Origin: Cryptomeria japonica
Lineage: Eukaryota > Streptophyta > Pinopsida > Cupressales > Cupressaceae
Direction of reading: 5' to 3'
Length of the DNA: 64,000 nt
NCBI RefSeq assembly: GCF_030272615.1
Contig: NC_081406.1
Span: forward strand, 186,151,770 to 186,215,769
Of the stretch, positions 32,380 to 44,640 are shown piece by piece. The notes under the pieces are model-generated. The model worked only from the letters and a program-made list of their open reading frames with translations. It was not told the DNA's origin and did not search any database. Made by a program: the position numbers and the translations under genes. The stretch's first letter is position 1. Every line of letters starts with the position of its first letter.

Positions 32380-33840
32380 TCTCAAATACTCAAATGATTC
32401 CTTAGACAGTGGTTTAGTGAATATATCTACAATCTATTCTTTAATGTTCACATAAACCAATTTAACTTCTTTTTCTTCTACCTTGTCCTTCAGAAAGTTA
32501 TACTTTATTGATATGTGTTTAGTCTTAGAGTAAAATACCAGATTCTTAGACATGTCAATAGCCGCAGAGTTATCATAATAGATAACTATCGGTTTACTAT
32601 AATTTACCTTGATATCCTTCAACATTTGCTTCTTCCACAAGACTTGAGTACAATTGGTTGTTGCTACAACATACTCAGCTTCTACAGTAGATAAAGAAAT
32701 GCATGACTGTTTTTTGTTGATGCATGAAACCAGTTTCTTTCCAAGAAAGAAAGCTCCACTAGAAGTGCTCTTCCTGTCATCAGTATCACCTGCTCAATCT
32801 GAATCTTTATATGCACATAAAGTGAAGTCATCATCTCTAGAATACCATAAGCCATATTTTGTTGTTCCTTGCAAATACCCGAATATCCTCTTTACTACAC
32901 ATTCATGATTTTCTTTAAGATTACTTTGATATCTTGAAACAATACTTATTGCATTCATAGTATCTGGTCTAGTCTATGTTAGATATAACAAGCCACCAGT
33001 CATAGACTTATACCTTGTTGATTTTACCGATGTAGATGTATCTTTGATAGACAACTTCTCACTTGTCACCATAGGAGTACTTACCGGTTTGGAATTATCC
33101 ATACCAAACTTCTTCAACAATTTCCTCAAATACTTAGTTTGACAGATAAAAATGCCTTTGTCAGTTTGAGTAATATGCAAACCTAAGAAAAATCCCATCT
33201 CACCAATCATGGACATTTCAAATTCATTCTACATATTATTAGAAAATTCCATGCATAATTTATCTTCACCTCCAAAAATGATATCATCAACAAATACTTC
33301 AATAATCAAAATATCATCATCAATGATCTTGTAATATAAATTACTATCAACAATGCCTTTAGTAAAACCAAGCTTCAAAATATATTTATCCAACCTTGCA
33401 TACCAAGCTCTAGGAGCTTGTTTCAGTCCATATAAAGCTTTCTTCAATCTCCAAACCATATCTTTATCATCTGTTAGTGAAAATCCATCAGGTTGCTCAA
33501 TGTATACCTCTTCCTCAAGTTCACCATTCAAAAATGCGCATTTAACATCCATCTGACAGACCTTATAGTTCTTATAAGCTGCATAGGAAAGAAAGAGCCT
33601 AACAGTTTCAATTCTAGCTACAGGTGCAAATGTCTCACCATAATCAATTCCTTCCATTTGAGAATATCCTTTACAAACCAATCTAGCCTTGTTTCTTACA
33701 ACTTGACCATCATCATTCAGTTTATTCCTAAAAACCCATTTAGTTCCAATAGCATTCTTATTTTTAGGTCGGGGAACTAAAGTCCAAGTCTCATTCTTCT
33801 CTATCTGATCCAATTCATCTTCCATGGCCTTTAACCAATG
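32380..33840 (-). pseudogene. Copia D: reverse transcriptase and RNase H
   Basis: Minus strand. [80 protein letters not shown] and the catalytic [10 protein letters not shown], all in an uninterrupted 198-residue stretch (33229-33825). Then MIGEMGFFLGLHITQTDKGI, RNase H DDRKSTSSGAFFLGK, SCISLSTVEAEYVVAT and YDNSAAIDMSKN, and DIFTKPL near 32400. Stops at NNM*, YLT*, DSD* and NIKE* fit single changes from Q, Q, W and Q codons. It is the most complete RT in the window. Confidence 0.9.
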
Positions 33841-34670
33841 TTAATCTTTACAAGCTTCAATAACAAATGTCGGTTCAATTTGAGAAATAAGACATGCCTC
33901 TTCATTTGTCAATCTTCTTCTTGTCATAACTTCCTTGTTCCTATCTACAATGATTTGATCTTCATAATGATTTAACCTTACATACCTTGGTGTCTTCTGA
34001 ACTTTAGGTTCACTGATCTGACCATCAGTCACAGTTGAATTTTCTGATTGTGTCAGTCTAACTATCTCAGTTTCCTATACCAGTTGAGGCATTGTCAATT
34101 CAGTTATGATCATTTATAGTGTTGGTTCCCTGTCATATGATATAGATTGATTTTTGTAATGCTCATAAACTTTCACATTTGTACTCTCCATAATTTTTTG
34201 CAATATTTTGTTATAACATCTATATGCTTTGCTTTGAATTGAATAAACAAGAAATATCCCTTCATCACATCTAGGATCAAACTTTCCAATTGAATCATCC
34301 CTTTTGATATAACATTTACTTCCAAAAATTCTGAAATATTTAACAGTAGGTGTATGTCCAAACCATAGTTCATAAGGGGTCTTACCGGTTTCACCTTTGA
34401 TGTGAACTTTGTTGAATGTTTAAATTGTTGTACTCACTGCTTCTTTGCAGTAGGTGTGAGGCAATTTGTCTTCCATCATCATAGTTCTTGATGCATCCAA
34501 AATGGTTATGTTCTTTCTTTCCACAACTCCATTTTGCTAAGGAGTCTTAGGTGCAGATAATTGTCTCCTAATTCAATTTGTCTCACAATAACTGTTAAAT
34601 TCATGAGAAGTGAACTCACCACCTTGATCTGATCTTAGACATTTGATTTTCAATCCAATTTTTGTTTCTA
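33841..34670 (-). pseudogene. Copia D: integrase core and C-terminal region
   Basis: Minus strand: GVVERKNITILDASRTMM with the catalytic Glu, KEAVST, KGETGKTPYELWFGHTPTVK, RIFGSKCYIKRDDSIGKFDP and DEGIFLVYS, then an acidic linker ending RYVRLNHYEDQIIVDRNKEV. The frame changes near 34400 and 34650. Confidence 0.85.
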
Positions 34671-34678
34671 CCTTAGCT

Positions 34679-35482
34679 TTAAAGATCTTGAAATTTCTTA
34701 AAAGCTTCAGACTTTTCCTTAAGAAAAGTCACCCACATCATTCTAGAATAGTCATCAATTATTAGCATGAAATACCTATCACCTTGAAAGCTTCTAGTCC
34801 TTGTTGGACCACATAAATCAATGTGAATCAAATCAACTATATCATTATATTTATCATGTATTCTCTTAAAATATGTTCTAACTTGCTTTCCCAATTGACA
34901 TTCCTTACATACCGGATTATGAGGTTTCAGAATCTTAGGTATATCTCTAACTGCCTTTGTTGAACTGATCTTAACAATACAATCAAAATTAACATGACAC
35001 AACCTCTTATGCCATAACCAACTCTCATCAATATGAGGAATCAAACATGTCTTATTACTAGTGTTCAAGTGAAATATATTACCTCCAGTTTGAATACCGG
35101 TTGCAATCTCCAAACCAGTCTTGTTAATGATTTTGTATTTTCTCTCTTTAAACTGGAGTTGGAAACCCTTGTCCACCAATTGACTAACACTCAAAAGATT
35201 ATGCTTTAAACCTTCTATAGAATAGACATTATTAGTATTATGTTTTCCATCCAGAGAAATAATACCCCTTCCTTTGATCATACATGCTTTGTCATCTCCA
35301 AATCTTACTTGACCGCCATTGTATTCTTGCAGGGACAAAAATTTTATTTTATCTCCAGTCATTTGATGTGAGCATCCAGTATCAATTACCCATTCATCCT
35401 TGTCTTCAACTTTTGTTGCTAGGGCCTTTTCTTCATTCTCTATAACCGATGCCAGTTCATCTTCCTTGAAAGCATAGAACAT
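34679..35482 (-). pseudogene. Copia D: protease, pre-integrase and integrase start (267-residue open frame)
   Basis: Protease active site VIDTGCSHQMTGD (intact DTG); then FGDDKACMIKGRGIISLDGK, ESWLWHKRLCHVNFDCIV with the H ligands, VCKECQLGK with the C ligands, and DLCGPTRTRSFQGDRYFMLI with the first catalytic Asp of integrase. It continues to TFLKEKSEAFKK before a frameshift. This is the longest clear open frame of the copia elements. Confidence 0.9.
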
Positions 35483-35649
35483 CCATTCCTTTCCATTGTC
35501 AGATCCACTAGCAAAGTCTGTTGTTGGTTCATCCTTAGAGTCATCACTTACTCCTTCCTCATCCGCTATGTAGCATTGTTTACTTTTCTTGAATCTATAT
35601 TTGTTCTGATTAGGATTAAATGATTTCTTAACTCTCTCTCTTCAAATCT

Positions 35650-36520
35650 TGTGTTCCTTTCAGGACATCTACATTCAAAATGACCAATCTTATTACATGC
35701 AAAACATTTAAAAGGTGTTTTTCCTTCATACTTACTTCTTTACAGTCCTTTAGGTACTCTTCTAGCAAATAAGGCTTCAAGTTTCTCAAATTATTCATCC
35801 TCTTTCCTCATATCTTCCAATTCCTTTGCATATAAGGCTTTCCAATCACTTTTGTCAGTAGATGTTGATGAATGAAAAGCAGGTTCAGATTGTGCAGCTC
35901 TAGAAGGTCCAAATTCTTCAAGATCAAAAGAAGATAATTTCCCAATTAGAATGTCTCTATTAACTGAAGTGTTTGTCGTTGTTCTTAGCTCATTAATTGC
36001 AATTTGCTTCATCTTGTAAGCTAGTGGATGGGCTCTCAAGGCTTTGGAAACTATTTTATCTTCACTCAAAGATCCCCCACAACATTGAATTCCCATGACA
36101 ATCTCATTTACTCTTTCCATAAATACAACAATTCTTTAATTATCTTCCATCTTCAAGTTTTCATACCTTACCCGGTAACCATCAAGTTTAGCAATTTTGG
36201 CAGTAGGATCACCTTCATTCAGAGTTTGTAATTTATCCCATATAACCTTTGTCAATGAGTTATCATTTAATCTCATGATTTGCTGATTAGTAAGTGCACA
36301 CAAGAAGGGCTTCTTTAACTCTGCAATCATTTTCAATATTCTTGTCAAGGTCAACAGCAGTAGAATTGTCAGATGTCGGATAATAAGGTGTGTATATTTT
36401 CTCAGTGATCTCCCAAATATCCTTGCCAATACATCTAAGATGAGTCTTCATTTGGATTTTCCATATACCATAATTTATTCCATCAAGCTTAGGGATTAGA
36501 AGTATTAGCCGCCATAGCAT
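35650..36520 (-). pseudogene. Copia D gag
   Basis: Minus strand pieces: PKLDGINYGIWKIQMKTHLR at the N-terminus, TKVIWDKLQTLNEGDPTAKI, ERVNEIVMGIQCCGGSL, KMKQIAINELRTTTNTSV and DWKALYAKELEDMRKEDE. A knuckle-like segment follows near 35670-35710. It is split by frameshifts near 36290 and 36130. Same type as the gag of element C. Confidence 0.8.
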
Positions 36521-36559
36521 CTACCTCAAGTAGTTAAGCTTCTGCAAAAGAGGACCAAA

Positions 36560-36571
36560 GCTCTAATACCA
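36560..36571 (-). promoter_or_regulatory. Primer binding site of D, one mismatch
   Basis: Reverse complement TGGTATTAGAGC, one C-to-T change from TGGTATCAGAGC. Confidence 0.75.
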
Positions 36572-36573
36572 AT

Positions 36574-37640
36574 TGTTAGGATAATTGATGAACAACTGGG
36601 AGGGGGGGGTGAATCAATTGTTAATAGATTATATCAATTAATCCACTTTCCAACCTTAAACCGAAGCACATAAACATTAAGTACCATAATAGCAGAAACA
36701 AATACCAGTAAGCAATAAAACACAAGAATAAAATAGAGAACTAGCACAATGCAACCATACCACATAACAACATGATTTGTATGTGGAAAACTCAGAAAGG
36801 GAAAAACCATGGTGGGAAGCCTACCCATAGTCAAATGATACTTCTACAGAAAGTGTGTGATACAATAAGGGGCTTGCACATGCAGGAAGGCACACTACCT
36901 AGAGCGTACTGCTCATTACAAAAGGGTCTCATTGACTACAGAGAGGTTATAACCACCTCAAGATAATTGGACAACAATCCAGTAGAGTGAACTGCCAAAG
37001 ATAGCATCTACCATGCCTGATTACAGTCTCAATTAAGCTCAATATCGGAGGCCTTTCACCTCTTCCTTAAACCCAATTCGATCACCTATGATTGACCAAA
37101 TCTCCTTCACATATGATATTAACATTTCATGACCATGATACATATTCTACATGATCTACAATGAGATCTTACATCAATTTATACCAACCCTAAGGCCTAA
37201 ACCAATTAGGTCAGCCATCTAAAAGATATTACAATAAGATCATTGCATACATCCATATTACAATGATAAGCCATGTCGGCTCAGACCAAAACAATATTAA
37301 CTAATCCATAAAGTATCCCAGTAACGTGTACAGAACACATTAATATGATACCGGTCCATAACCTAGATAGGTACCAGACCTATTATGGGTTCACCACGCC
37401 AAAGTAATATCCTCAAGCAGTTAAAGCATGATCAGAGAACATCTTTAACATCCTAAAATCCATCTAGAAGCTCTATCAGTTAAACCTTAAACCTATGTCA
37501 ATAACACAAGATCTTTTGTCAGTAACCAAAACCAGTCTGTCGGTAACAGCTAGTATCGATAATCAACCAAAACAGCTAGTTTTGACATCAATGACAAATC
37601 ATCAATGCAACACATAATCAATTCCTTCATAATGCCAACA
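36574..37640 (-). mobile_element. 5' LTR of element D
   Basis: 1067 bp, uninterrupted. It carries the hairpin at 36783-36810 and the G-tract at its inner end (36600s). It serves as the reference that shows C and E are insertions in the other LTR. Confidence 0.9.
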
Positions 37641-37645
37641 CATAT

Positions 37646-37747
37646 CAGCCATTACCTATACCCGAGGAGTCGTGGGAGAATATTAGTAGAGATTTTGATC
37701 TTGGTTTACAGAGGATACAAAGGATACATTATGATGGTATGATGAAT
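37646..37747 (+). pseudogene. Gypsy integrase, continuation after element D
   Basis: Opens CAG CCA TTA CCT, giving QPLPIPEESWENISRDF, the classic start of the gypsy integrase core, in frame with the sequence that stops at 13663. It is cut after about 30 codons by the LTR of element H. Confidence 0.8.
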
Positions 37748-39097
37748 CAATAAGGATCCGGTTAACTACTAAGAGGGGGGGTGAATCAGTAGATAGAAAA
37801 GCGACATAAACTTTTCACCAAAAAAAAACAACCTCTCAAGTCAAACTCAAAACTGACTAATTGCAATATCACTGTCAATTAAACCGGTTAATTGTCATAA
37901 CAGAATAACTGTAAAAAAAATTTTGAAAAAACCATTTAACCAAAACATCCAAATACTTTACTAACAAAAGTAAAATCTCATTTCAGATTGTTGCTAGTCA
38001 TCATATCATATCTAAGTGGATTTAGTTGTTAATTAAATTAACCATATCAAACATAACCACAAAAACATTCACCACTTGACACAATGATTTTGACGTCGAT
38101 ACCCAAATGAGAAAAACCATGGTGGGGATGAATACCCACAAGTATTCTGAACTCTTCAGAAGTTTTCCCTATTAGGAGCCAAGCCTATTAAAGCTTTATA
38201 ATAAGTCATGTTAAGAACAAATCCTGTTAAGGGATTGACTATAATGCCCTATTAGAAGAAATTCCCTGTTAGGAGTAACCTCAGTAGAGGATTTGAAATC
38301 CAAGCTAATGGACCACCTGGTTAGAGGATTTAGATAACACTAAGCTTGTTAGAGCTTACCCGGTTAGGGGATTTGACTATTGTAATTGTTAGAGAACAAC
38401 ATGAGTTTATTGATCTGTTTGAATAGCACTACACTTGTTTGTTCAAATCCTTTTCATGCTCCTATCTGCCTTTACACATACTGTAGATACATCATCTAGT
38501 TAGACAACCAATCACTCTTACATTCAACCAAATTACCAACACTACAACAAAGCAACTCATCGACCTTATAAACAAAACAACCGATCAATAACACATGACA
38601 AACCTAATTATCTCATAGAGATTACAAACAAATCGGTTCAAGTATGACCATTGGATTACATAGTAATCATTGGACATCATTCAAGACAATCTCGACCGCT
38701 CCTTGATCACCACTTCATCGAACATTGTAACTCATCACATGGTTTTCATTACATGCAATGTACTTGCTCATTCCCAAGACAAAAACCATTATCTCTACAT
38801 GCCAAAACCATTTGAAACTTCATCTCATACATCATGCATACATTTTATAATGATTATCGCTTATCATTTGATCATAAACCAATACAACCAATTCACCAAA
38901 CTCTGTTGGTTAGGGTTTATCATATCAATAGGTAGGGTTTACCAGTTGATCTCACTTCTTCTCTAGTAATATTGGTTTCCTTCATAAGCTTACTTACCAG
39001 TTACAAAACAACATTATTACAACATCATTACCAGTTATAATTGACATCAATAAAAACATAAAAGTTCATCAATGAAATCTTCATGCAAATTCCAACA
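37748..39097 (-). mobile_element. 3' LTR of truncated copia element H
   Basis: Inner end in reading direction TGTTGGAATTTGC (39097). The outer end near 37748 is reached through the usual C-tract, reversed as ctaagagggggggtgaatc. The hairpin lies at 38095-38121 in degraded form. The polypurine tract, reversed, follows at 39098-39112. No second LTR is in the window. Confidence 0.75.
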
Positions 39098-39454
39098 ATC
39101 TCCCCCTTTGGCATTGATGGCAATACAAGTATCAATACCCTTGATTGCTATGATTGTGAATAGGAATCCTGGTTTACATTTTACCATGTATTCTCCTTCA
39201 ACTGAGTCTCCATGTCTTTAGTTAGTAACTGGATATAGATCTTCTCCCTGTCAATCATACAATTCTTCTCCCCAATCATATAGTTATTGTCCCCCTTTGA
39301 AAACATTGCCAAAGTGAAAGTAAAACATGCAATGTCATACTTCACTATTCTGCAACATCAACCTGCAACTTGATGCTCCCCTTGTGGAATAACTACACTC
39401 CACCAATCCTGCTTCAAGATTCTCAAATTAGCTCTGGGATTGATGTATTCCACA

Positions 39455-39600
39455 TCATGCTCAATTGACCTCATGTAGGGGCACAACCCCTAAATGACCT
39501 CTAAGATACTCAAAAGTAGTCTTAGGCAGAGGTTTTGTAAAGATATCTGCTAGCTGCTCCTTGGTAGATACATGCTCCAATAATACATCTTTACTCTACA
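39455..39600 (-). pseudogene. Copia H: C-terminal end of RNase H
   Basis: Minus-strand frame gives STKEQLADIFTKPLPKTTFE followed by YLRGHLGVVPLHE, the usual copia pol C-terminus. Homology stops at about 39600, where H is truncated. Confidence 0.85.
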
Positions 39601-41688
39601 CATTTTCTCTCAATTGGTCAATAATAACCCTAGTTAATGATTCATCCACATCATGAGAAGTATGAGGAGAATGGGGCTAAGTGATGTCATTTGTTGGGTT
39701 AGAGAAAACATTAACGTTCATATGGAATAAGTTGTCCAACTAAGGCTCCATATCCTTAGTGCTTAAACTTTGGGAAGCCTTAAGTCTATAACTTCTTACT
39801 AGAATATTGTATATAGGACTAATGGTAACAAAACTCATACACAAAGGAGGGAAATTTAATGAAAACTATGATTAAACAATGCAATTATTTGTAAAAAAGA
39901 TTGATTAACCAAATTGTTAAGCAATTTGAATTGTGATATTAAATATTAGATGCCTTTAAATCTGAACATAACATGCCATAATAATCAGATCTGAAAACAC
40001 AATTGAAAAATTATGCAACCCACAAGTTAATTTTAGAATAATTAGGGTTTTTGGTGAATTTAACCATTAAATTTATGTAATTTGATTGAAAATAATATTT
40101 ATGTGCAAATATTAATGTTAAAGTGCATACAAATCAGATTTGAGAATAAATCAGAAACAAGCATGAAAGAAGTTAGGTTCCCCAAAAATGTACTAGGGGA
40201 AATTTGGAATTAGAGTTACAATTAAGATAATAAAACCACTAACAAGACAAATTAGCCAACACATTCAAAGAGGGGTGAATCCAATAGATCTAGCCACAAT
40301 CCAAATATGGAAAGGACTAAGATTATGATTAGGTTCACTAGTTATGTTTTTAGTTACCCTCTTTCGTAGTTGAAATTGAAAGGTAATTGTGAAATTAAAG
40401 TAAAACAATGAATAAATGAAGTGACTTGTCAAAAAAAAACTGCTATAAATATGCCACTAAGCCACAAACTGATATTTGGATAAAAGAAGATGTTTAGAAC
40501 CTATTCCCAAAAGTTTGACCTAATTTTTTGGGACCAGTTATTGAAGATTCACCCTAGTCCTCCAAATTTCACTTTGCCAAAAGTTGAACCTATCTATCCA
40601 TGTCAAATTTGTCAAAATCATTGAGTACAACTTCTGAACCTATTTCTTGCATACAAAAATAGAGGGAAAGATATTGTGGATAGGGGTTTACTTTAAGTAG
40701 AACCCCAATTTAGGAATTAACCTTGAAATTGAAATAATAATTGAAATGGGAATTGTTCCAAGATGCTTTCCTTTTGAGGGAAAGACTAGATCTAAAGTAA
40801 AATGATTGTAATTGAAATGCATACCTTGATGATTTTATTTTTTATCCTCATGTAAGGGTTTTAGGATGTTTTGTAAAATATCTTCAAAGAAGGTTGATCA
40901 TGGATGACATCTTGAATGCATAAACTTGACTTCAATTCTGCTCCAATGCTTGATCAATGATTGATTTCTTGCTCACTTGAATTGAATTAGGATCATAATT
41001 TTTCCTCTTGGAAAAAGTTAGGTCTTCATATGAGAGGGCTAGACCTCCATTTATACTTAACAGCCTAAAAACTAATTGAATTTTTAGAGTAGCCCGACAC
41101 AGGATCAAATATTTCACTCATCTAAGATTACCATTATGAGGACCAAAAATAGGTCCTAATCGAGAGGACCAAGGTGCTAGGCATCCTGGTCCTGACAATC
41201 AGGACTCGGTCTTGGAGGGAGGGAAGAGAAGGAGATCAAAATGCAGGTCTATAGATGGTGTGAGTGGAATCAAAATAGGTATTGGGTATCCAAAGTCAAA
41301 GCACCAAGGTGAGGTCTAAGTGAGGATGAAATTGTATGTAGATACAATTAAATATGATGCTATATTATCCATCCTTATCTCTCCACTCTACTTATCACTC
41401 CGAAACTCGTGCTCCTCTGGGTAGACTATCCTAACATTGTTGTCAAACTTCCTTTTATCATCATCTCCTCTGAGGCATGTGGTATGTACTCCAACATGAG
41501 GAGCCTATCCATCACATCTTTTTTGTGGTGTGCGGGGATTGATCACCATTTTGGGGGCTAGATCCTTGTCAAGTGTCATTGTCAATACACTCTCTGTCAT
41601 TGTAGTTTCGCTCCACCATCGACCGTCATACAAACTCCAAAGCCACCAATGATAACTATGCAAACATCGTCAAACATCAATCCAGGTG
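39601..41688. other. Unassigned, probably old LTR-derived sequence
   Basis: About 2.1 kb without a convincing gene. It is AT-rich, with aattagggtttttggtgaatt-like text and a decayed copy of element F's GC-rich unit near 41157-41220. This suggests an eroded gypsy-type LTR. The 61-residue frame at 40932-41117 matches nothing I recognise. Confidence 0.4.
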
Positions 41689-41743
41689 GGAATCGAAACG
41701 ATGACCCATTATCAACAATGGGCTTGCAACTATCATTGCACTA
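41689..41743 (-). mobile_element. tRNA-like module, probable SINE head
   Basis: Minus strand: A-box-like TAGTGCAATGATAG (41730-41743), a perfect 6-bp arm CCCATT/AATGGG around GTTGAT (41705-41722) in the anticodon-arm position, and a B box GTTTCGATTCC (41689-41699). The loop GTTGAT recalls a GTT (Asn) anticodon. The missing acceptor stem argues against a real tRNA gene. Confidence 0.45.
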
Positions 41744-42314
41744 TGAGGTCAGCTCGCAAAGAATCAATGTATTGAATAAATGAATGAAGAACTTGCATAT
41801 AGAGATTGATGACCTAAAAAATTAAGTTGTGAAGGAGGTGTGTAGATTCAATTATAAAAAAGTCACCTATGATCAAGCTATGATACTGATAAATGTTGTG
41901 TATCAACTTTGACCCTTTTGGATCCACAAACATCTAGAATAGTAATTAAACTAGCTTCTATCCATTCACCATACCTCTAAATTGTTGGCAATTGACACTC
42001 AATTGGTTGGTTTCACTACGTTGTCATTGATGGAAACATGGCATTGTGTTCCGGCTTCATGTTTTGGTTCAGTTGTGTACCGAAAGACACTTCACAGACA
42101 CTACAACAACACCGACAGGATAGAAGGATTTCTTTGGTTATCGGCAATGCAGGCTGACATGGTTAGAATATGGTTTTCGGTATTGGAGGTCGATATCTCT
42201 TGGATCCAGCATCGACAATTTTTTTTTATATTCATGCATTTATATAGCTGACATGTAATTTGATATTGTAATTATCTTTGTAAGCTGACATAAGGCATGA
42301 TAAGTTGTATAGGG

Positions 42315-42322
42315 TATATAAG
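42315..42322 (+). promoter_or_regulatory. TATA box in M LTR1
   Basis: tatataag within agggtatataagtc, 332 bases into the LTR; the equivalent in LTR2 is at 44251-44258. Conserved in both copies. Confidence 0.6.
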
Positions 42323-42920
42323 TCAGTTGGATTAGATCATTTTGATATCGACATGGTAACATAGATGGTGATGGATATTTGAATGTGATATAATGTGAAA
42401 TATATCAGAGAGACTATGTATGTGAGGATATTTATGTAAGGGTTATTTTGGTAAAGGGTTGAGGATTTCAGACCGGAATAGACAAAGCTTAAACTAGAAT
42501 TGTATTCTGACATAGAAGATGTTATCTTAGCATTTCAACACTTCTCTAGATTGTAGTCTAATTTTATATGTAGTCAGTGAGACTCCATTTGTGATTGAGC
42601 AATGTGGTCTAGGCTGTAAGCCTTCCTTTAAGTGCAGGCCCCTTATATTTTGTAATATCTCTTCATATGGCCAGTGGATTGATATTGTGGATCACAAATC
42701 CCACCGTGGTTTTTCCTCTCTAAGTTTTTCCATGTATAATTTTTTGTGTTATAATTCTCATTTATGTGATTAGCTTATTGGTTACTTTACTTCTTTCAAT
42801 TGTGTATGTACTGGTATACTAGTTGGTGTATGCATATTTTAATTAGGCTAAAATTGATCATTCTGGTATAACATTGATTCACCCCCCCCCCTCCTCTCAG
42901 TGTTATTGGATTCCAACAAT

Positions 42921-42933
42921 TGGTATCAGAGCC
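42921..42933 (+). promoter_or_regulatory. Primer binding site of M, tRNA-iMet
   Basis: TGGTATCAGAGCC, two bases after the end of LTR1; full match to the plant initiator tRNA type. Confidence 0.88.
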
Positions 42934-42989
42934 TTGTGCCTCGGAGGAATTTTAACAACTTGAGGAAGATCCTGAATCCGAAATCCATG

Positions 42990-43618
42990 GACATGGGTTT
43001 GGAGAAACAACTTGAGATGAAACTTGAAGATTATGATGTTGAAAGGTTGAAAAACTTAAAGCTACAAGATGAATTGAATTCTGCTAAGGAATTCATTCTT
43101 GTCCTACAAGAGAGGCTATCATATGTTCAAGCTAGGAGGAAGGAACTTTTTCAAAGTCAGGATGATGAAGAGAAAGATGCATACTTAAGGAACAATGTCA
43201 TAAATTGAGTCAGGAGAACATGGTTATGAGAAATGAAATACAAGCTATAACTATGAGAATGTCTAAGGAGATTGAGGACCAAAAGAAAAATGAAGAAAAT
43301 CTTGTTGTATCCCCGAAGAACAAATTTGAAGAATGTGGTAGGCTGGTTCATGAGAATGATATGCTAAGAATTGATTTAGCACAATCTCAAGGTAATGAGC
43401 AAGAGCTTGAGACACAAATAATAATTCTGAGAGAAGATCTAACTACTGCAAGTGAGTATAAAGAAAAATTCAAGATTAGCTCAACACAACTAGATGAGTT
43501 GTTGAAGAGACAAAGGCGGATTGGAGATTCCAGTGGACTTGTATCTATTTCTGGCACTTTAAAACTAGTTGGTATACTTATCTTGAGCTACGGGAAAAGG
43601 ATTATCCAGAAATTTTGA
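42990..43618 (+). pseudogene. M coiled-coil gag-like protein
   Basis: Two frames joined by one frameshift near 43190. The first contains MDMGLEKQLEMKLEDYDVER and LQDELNSAKEFILVLQERLS. The second contains KLSQENMVMRNEIQAITMRM and GNEQELETQIIILREDLTTA. The whole is heptad-rich (alternating Leu/Ile with Lys/Glu), about 200 residues, with no zinc knuckle and no enzyme motif. It is the only ORF of element M and is related to the minus-strand ORF at 7690. A structural gag-like role is an inference from position and coiled-coil nature. Confidence 0.65.
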
Positions 43619-43900
43619 AATTTGTTAAGCTTCGGTAAGATATTTTTGGGATATTCATTGTACAGTTTCTTTTGGATCTTTGACATTCTTTTTGGAATTT
43701 TTGATGGCATTGATGTCAAAAGGGGAGTGATATAGATATGAAAAAGAATAGCAAGAGTTGTATACATTAGGGGGAGATATGGAGATATGGGAGTATGGAT
43801 TATTTTGCATTAATGAATATTCAACTCAGGGGGAGAAAGCGGGATGAAACCGGCAGATGAAACCTTGACCATTTTTCACATGAGTGTTGCCATCAATGCC

Positions 43901-43912
43901 AAAGGGGGAGAT
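43901..43912 (+). promoter_or_regulatory. Polypurine tract of M
   Basis: aaagggggagat directly before LTR2. A second gggggaga occurs at about 43770-43777. Confidence 0.8.
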
Positions 43913-44640
43913 TGTTGGCAATTGACACTCAATTGGTTGGTTTCACTATGTTTTCATTGATGGCAATATGGTATTGTGTTCCGGCTTCATGTTTTGGTTC
44001 AAATGTGTACCGACAAGCACTTCACAGACACTACACCAGGACCAACGGGATAGAAGGATTTCTTTGGTTACCGACAATGTAGGTTGACATGGTTTAGAAT
44101 ATGGTTTTTGGTATTGGAGGTTGAGATCTCTTGGATCCAACATCGACAATTGTTTTGGATATTCATGTATTTATATTATCTAGCCGACATGTAATTTGAT
44201 ATTGTAATTATCATTGTAAGCCGACATAAGGCATGATAAGTTGTATAGGGTATATAAGTCATTTGGATTAGATCATTTTGATATTGACATGGTAACAAAG
44301 ATGGTTATGGATATGTGAATGTGATATAATGTGAAATATATTAGAGAGACTATGTATGTGAGGATATTTATGTAAGGGTTATTCCGGTAAAGGAATTAGG
44401 GTTTTAGATCGGAAAAGATAGAGCTTAAACCGGAACTATATTTTGGCATAGAAGATATTATCTTAGTATTTCAACACTTCTCCAAATTGTAGTCTAGATT
44501 TATATGTAGTCAGTGAGGCTTCATTTGTGATTGTGCAGTGTGCTCTAGGTTGTAAGCCTTCCTGCAAGTGCAAACCCCTTATATTTTATAATATCTCTTC
44601 ATATGGCCAGTGTATTGATATTGAGGGTCACAAATCCCAC

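Larger units (their letters stand above)
13664..37640 (-). mobile_element. Copia element D (complete, hosts C and E)
   Basis: Ends TGTTAGGAT... at 13664 and ...ATGCCAACA at 37640, with the exact 5-bp target duplication CATAT at 13659-13663 and 37641-37645. The 3' LTR consists of 13664-13772, 28509-29237 and 31706-31996; it was split by C and E. The 5' LTR is 36574-37640. The internal region 31997-36573 encodes gag, protease, integrase, RT and RNase H on the minus strand in Ty1/copia order. It is the best preserved coding element here but has several stops and frameshifts. Confidence 0.9.

Noticed and set aside
34679-35482. 267-residue open frame as a possible host gene
   Set aside because: DTGCSHQMTGD, the HHCC zinc ligands and DLCGPTRTRS identify it as copia protease and integrase within element D.
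38670-38966. 98-residue plus-strand ORF
   Set aside because: Lies inside the LTR of element H, opposite to the element's direction, with no conserved features.
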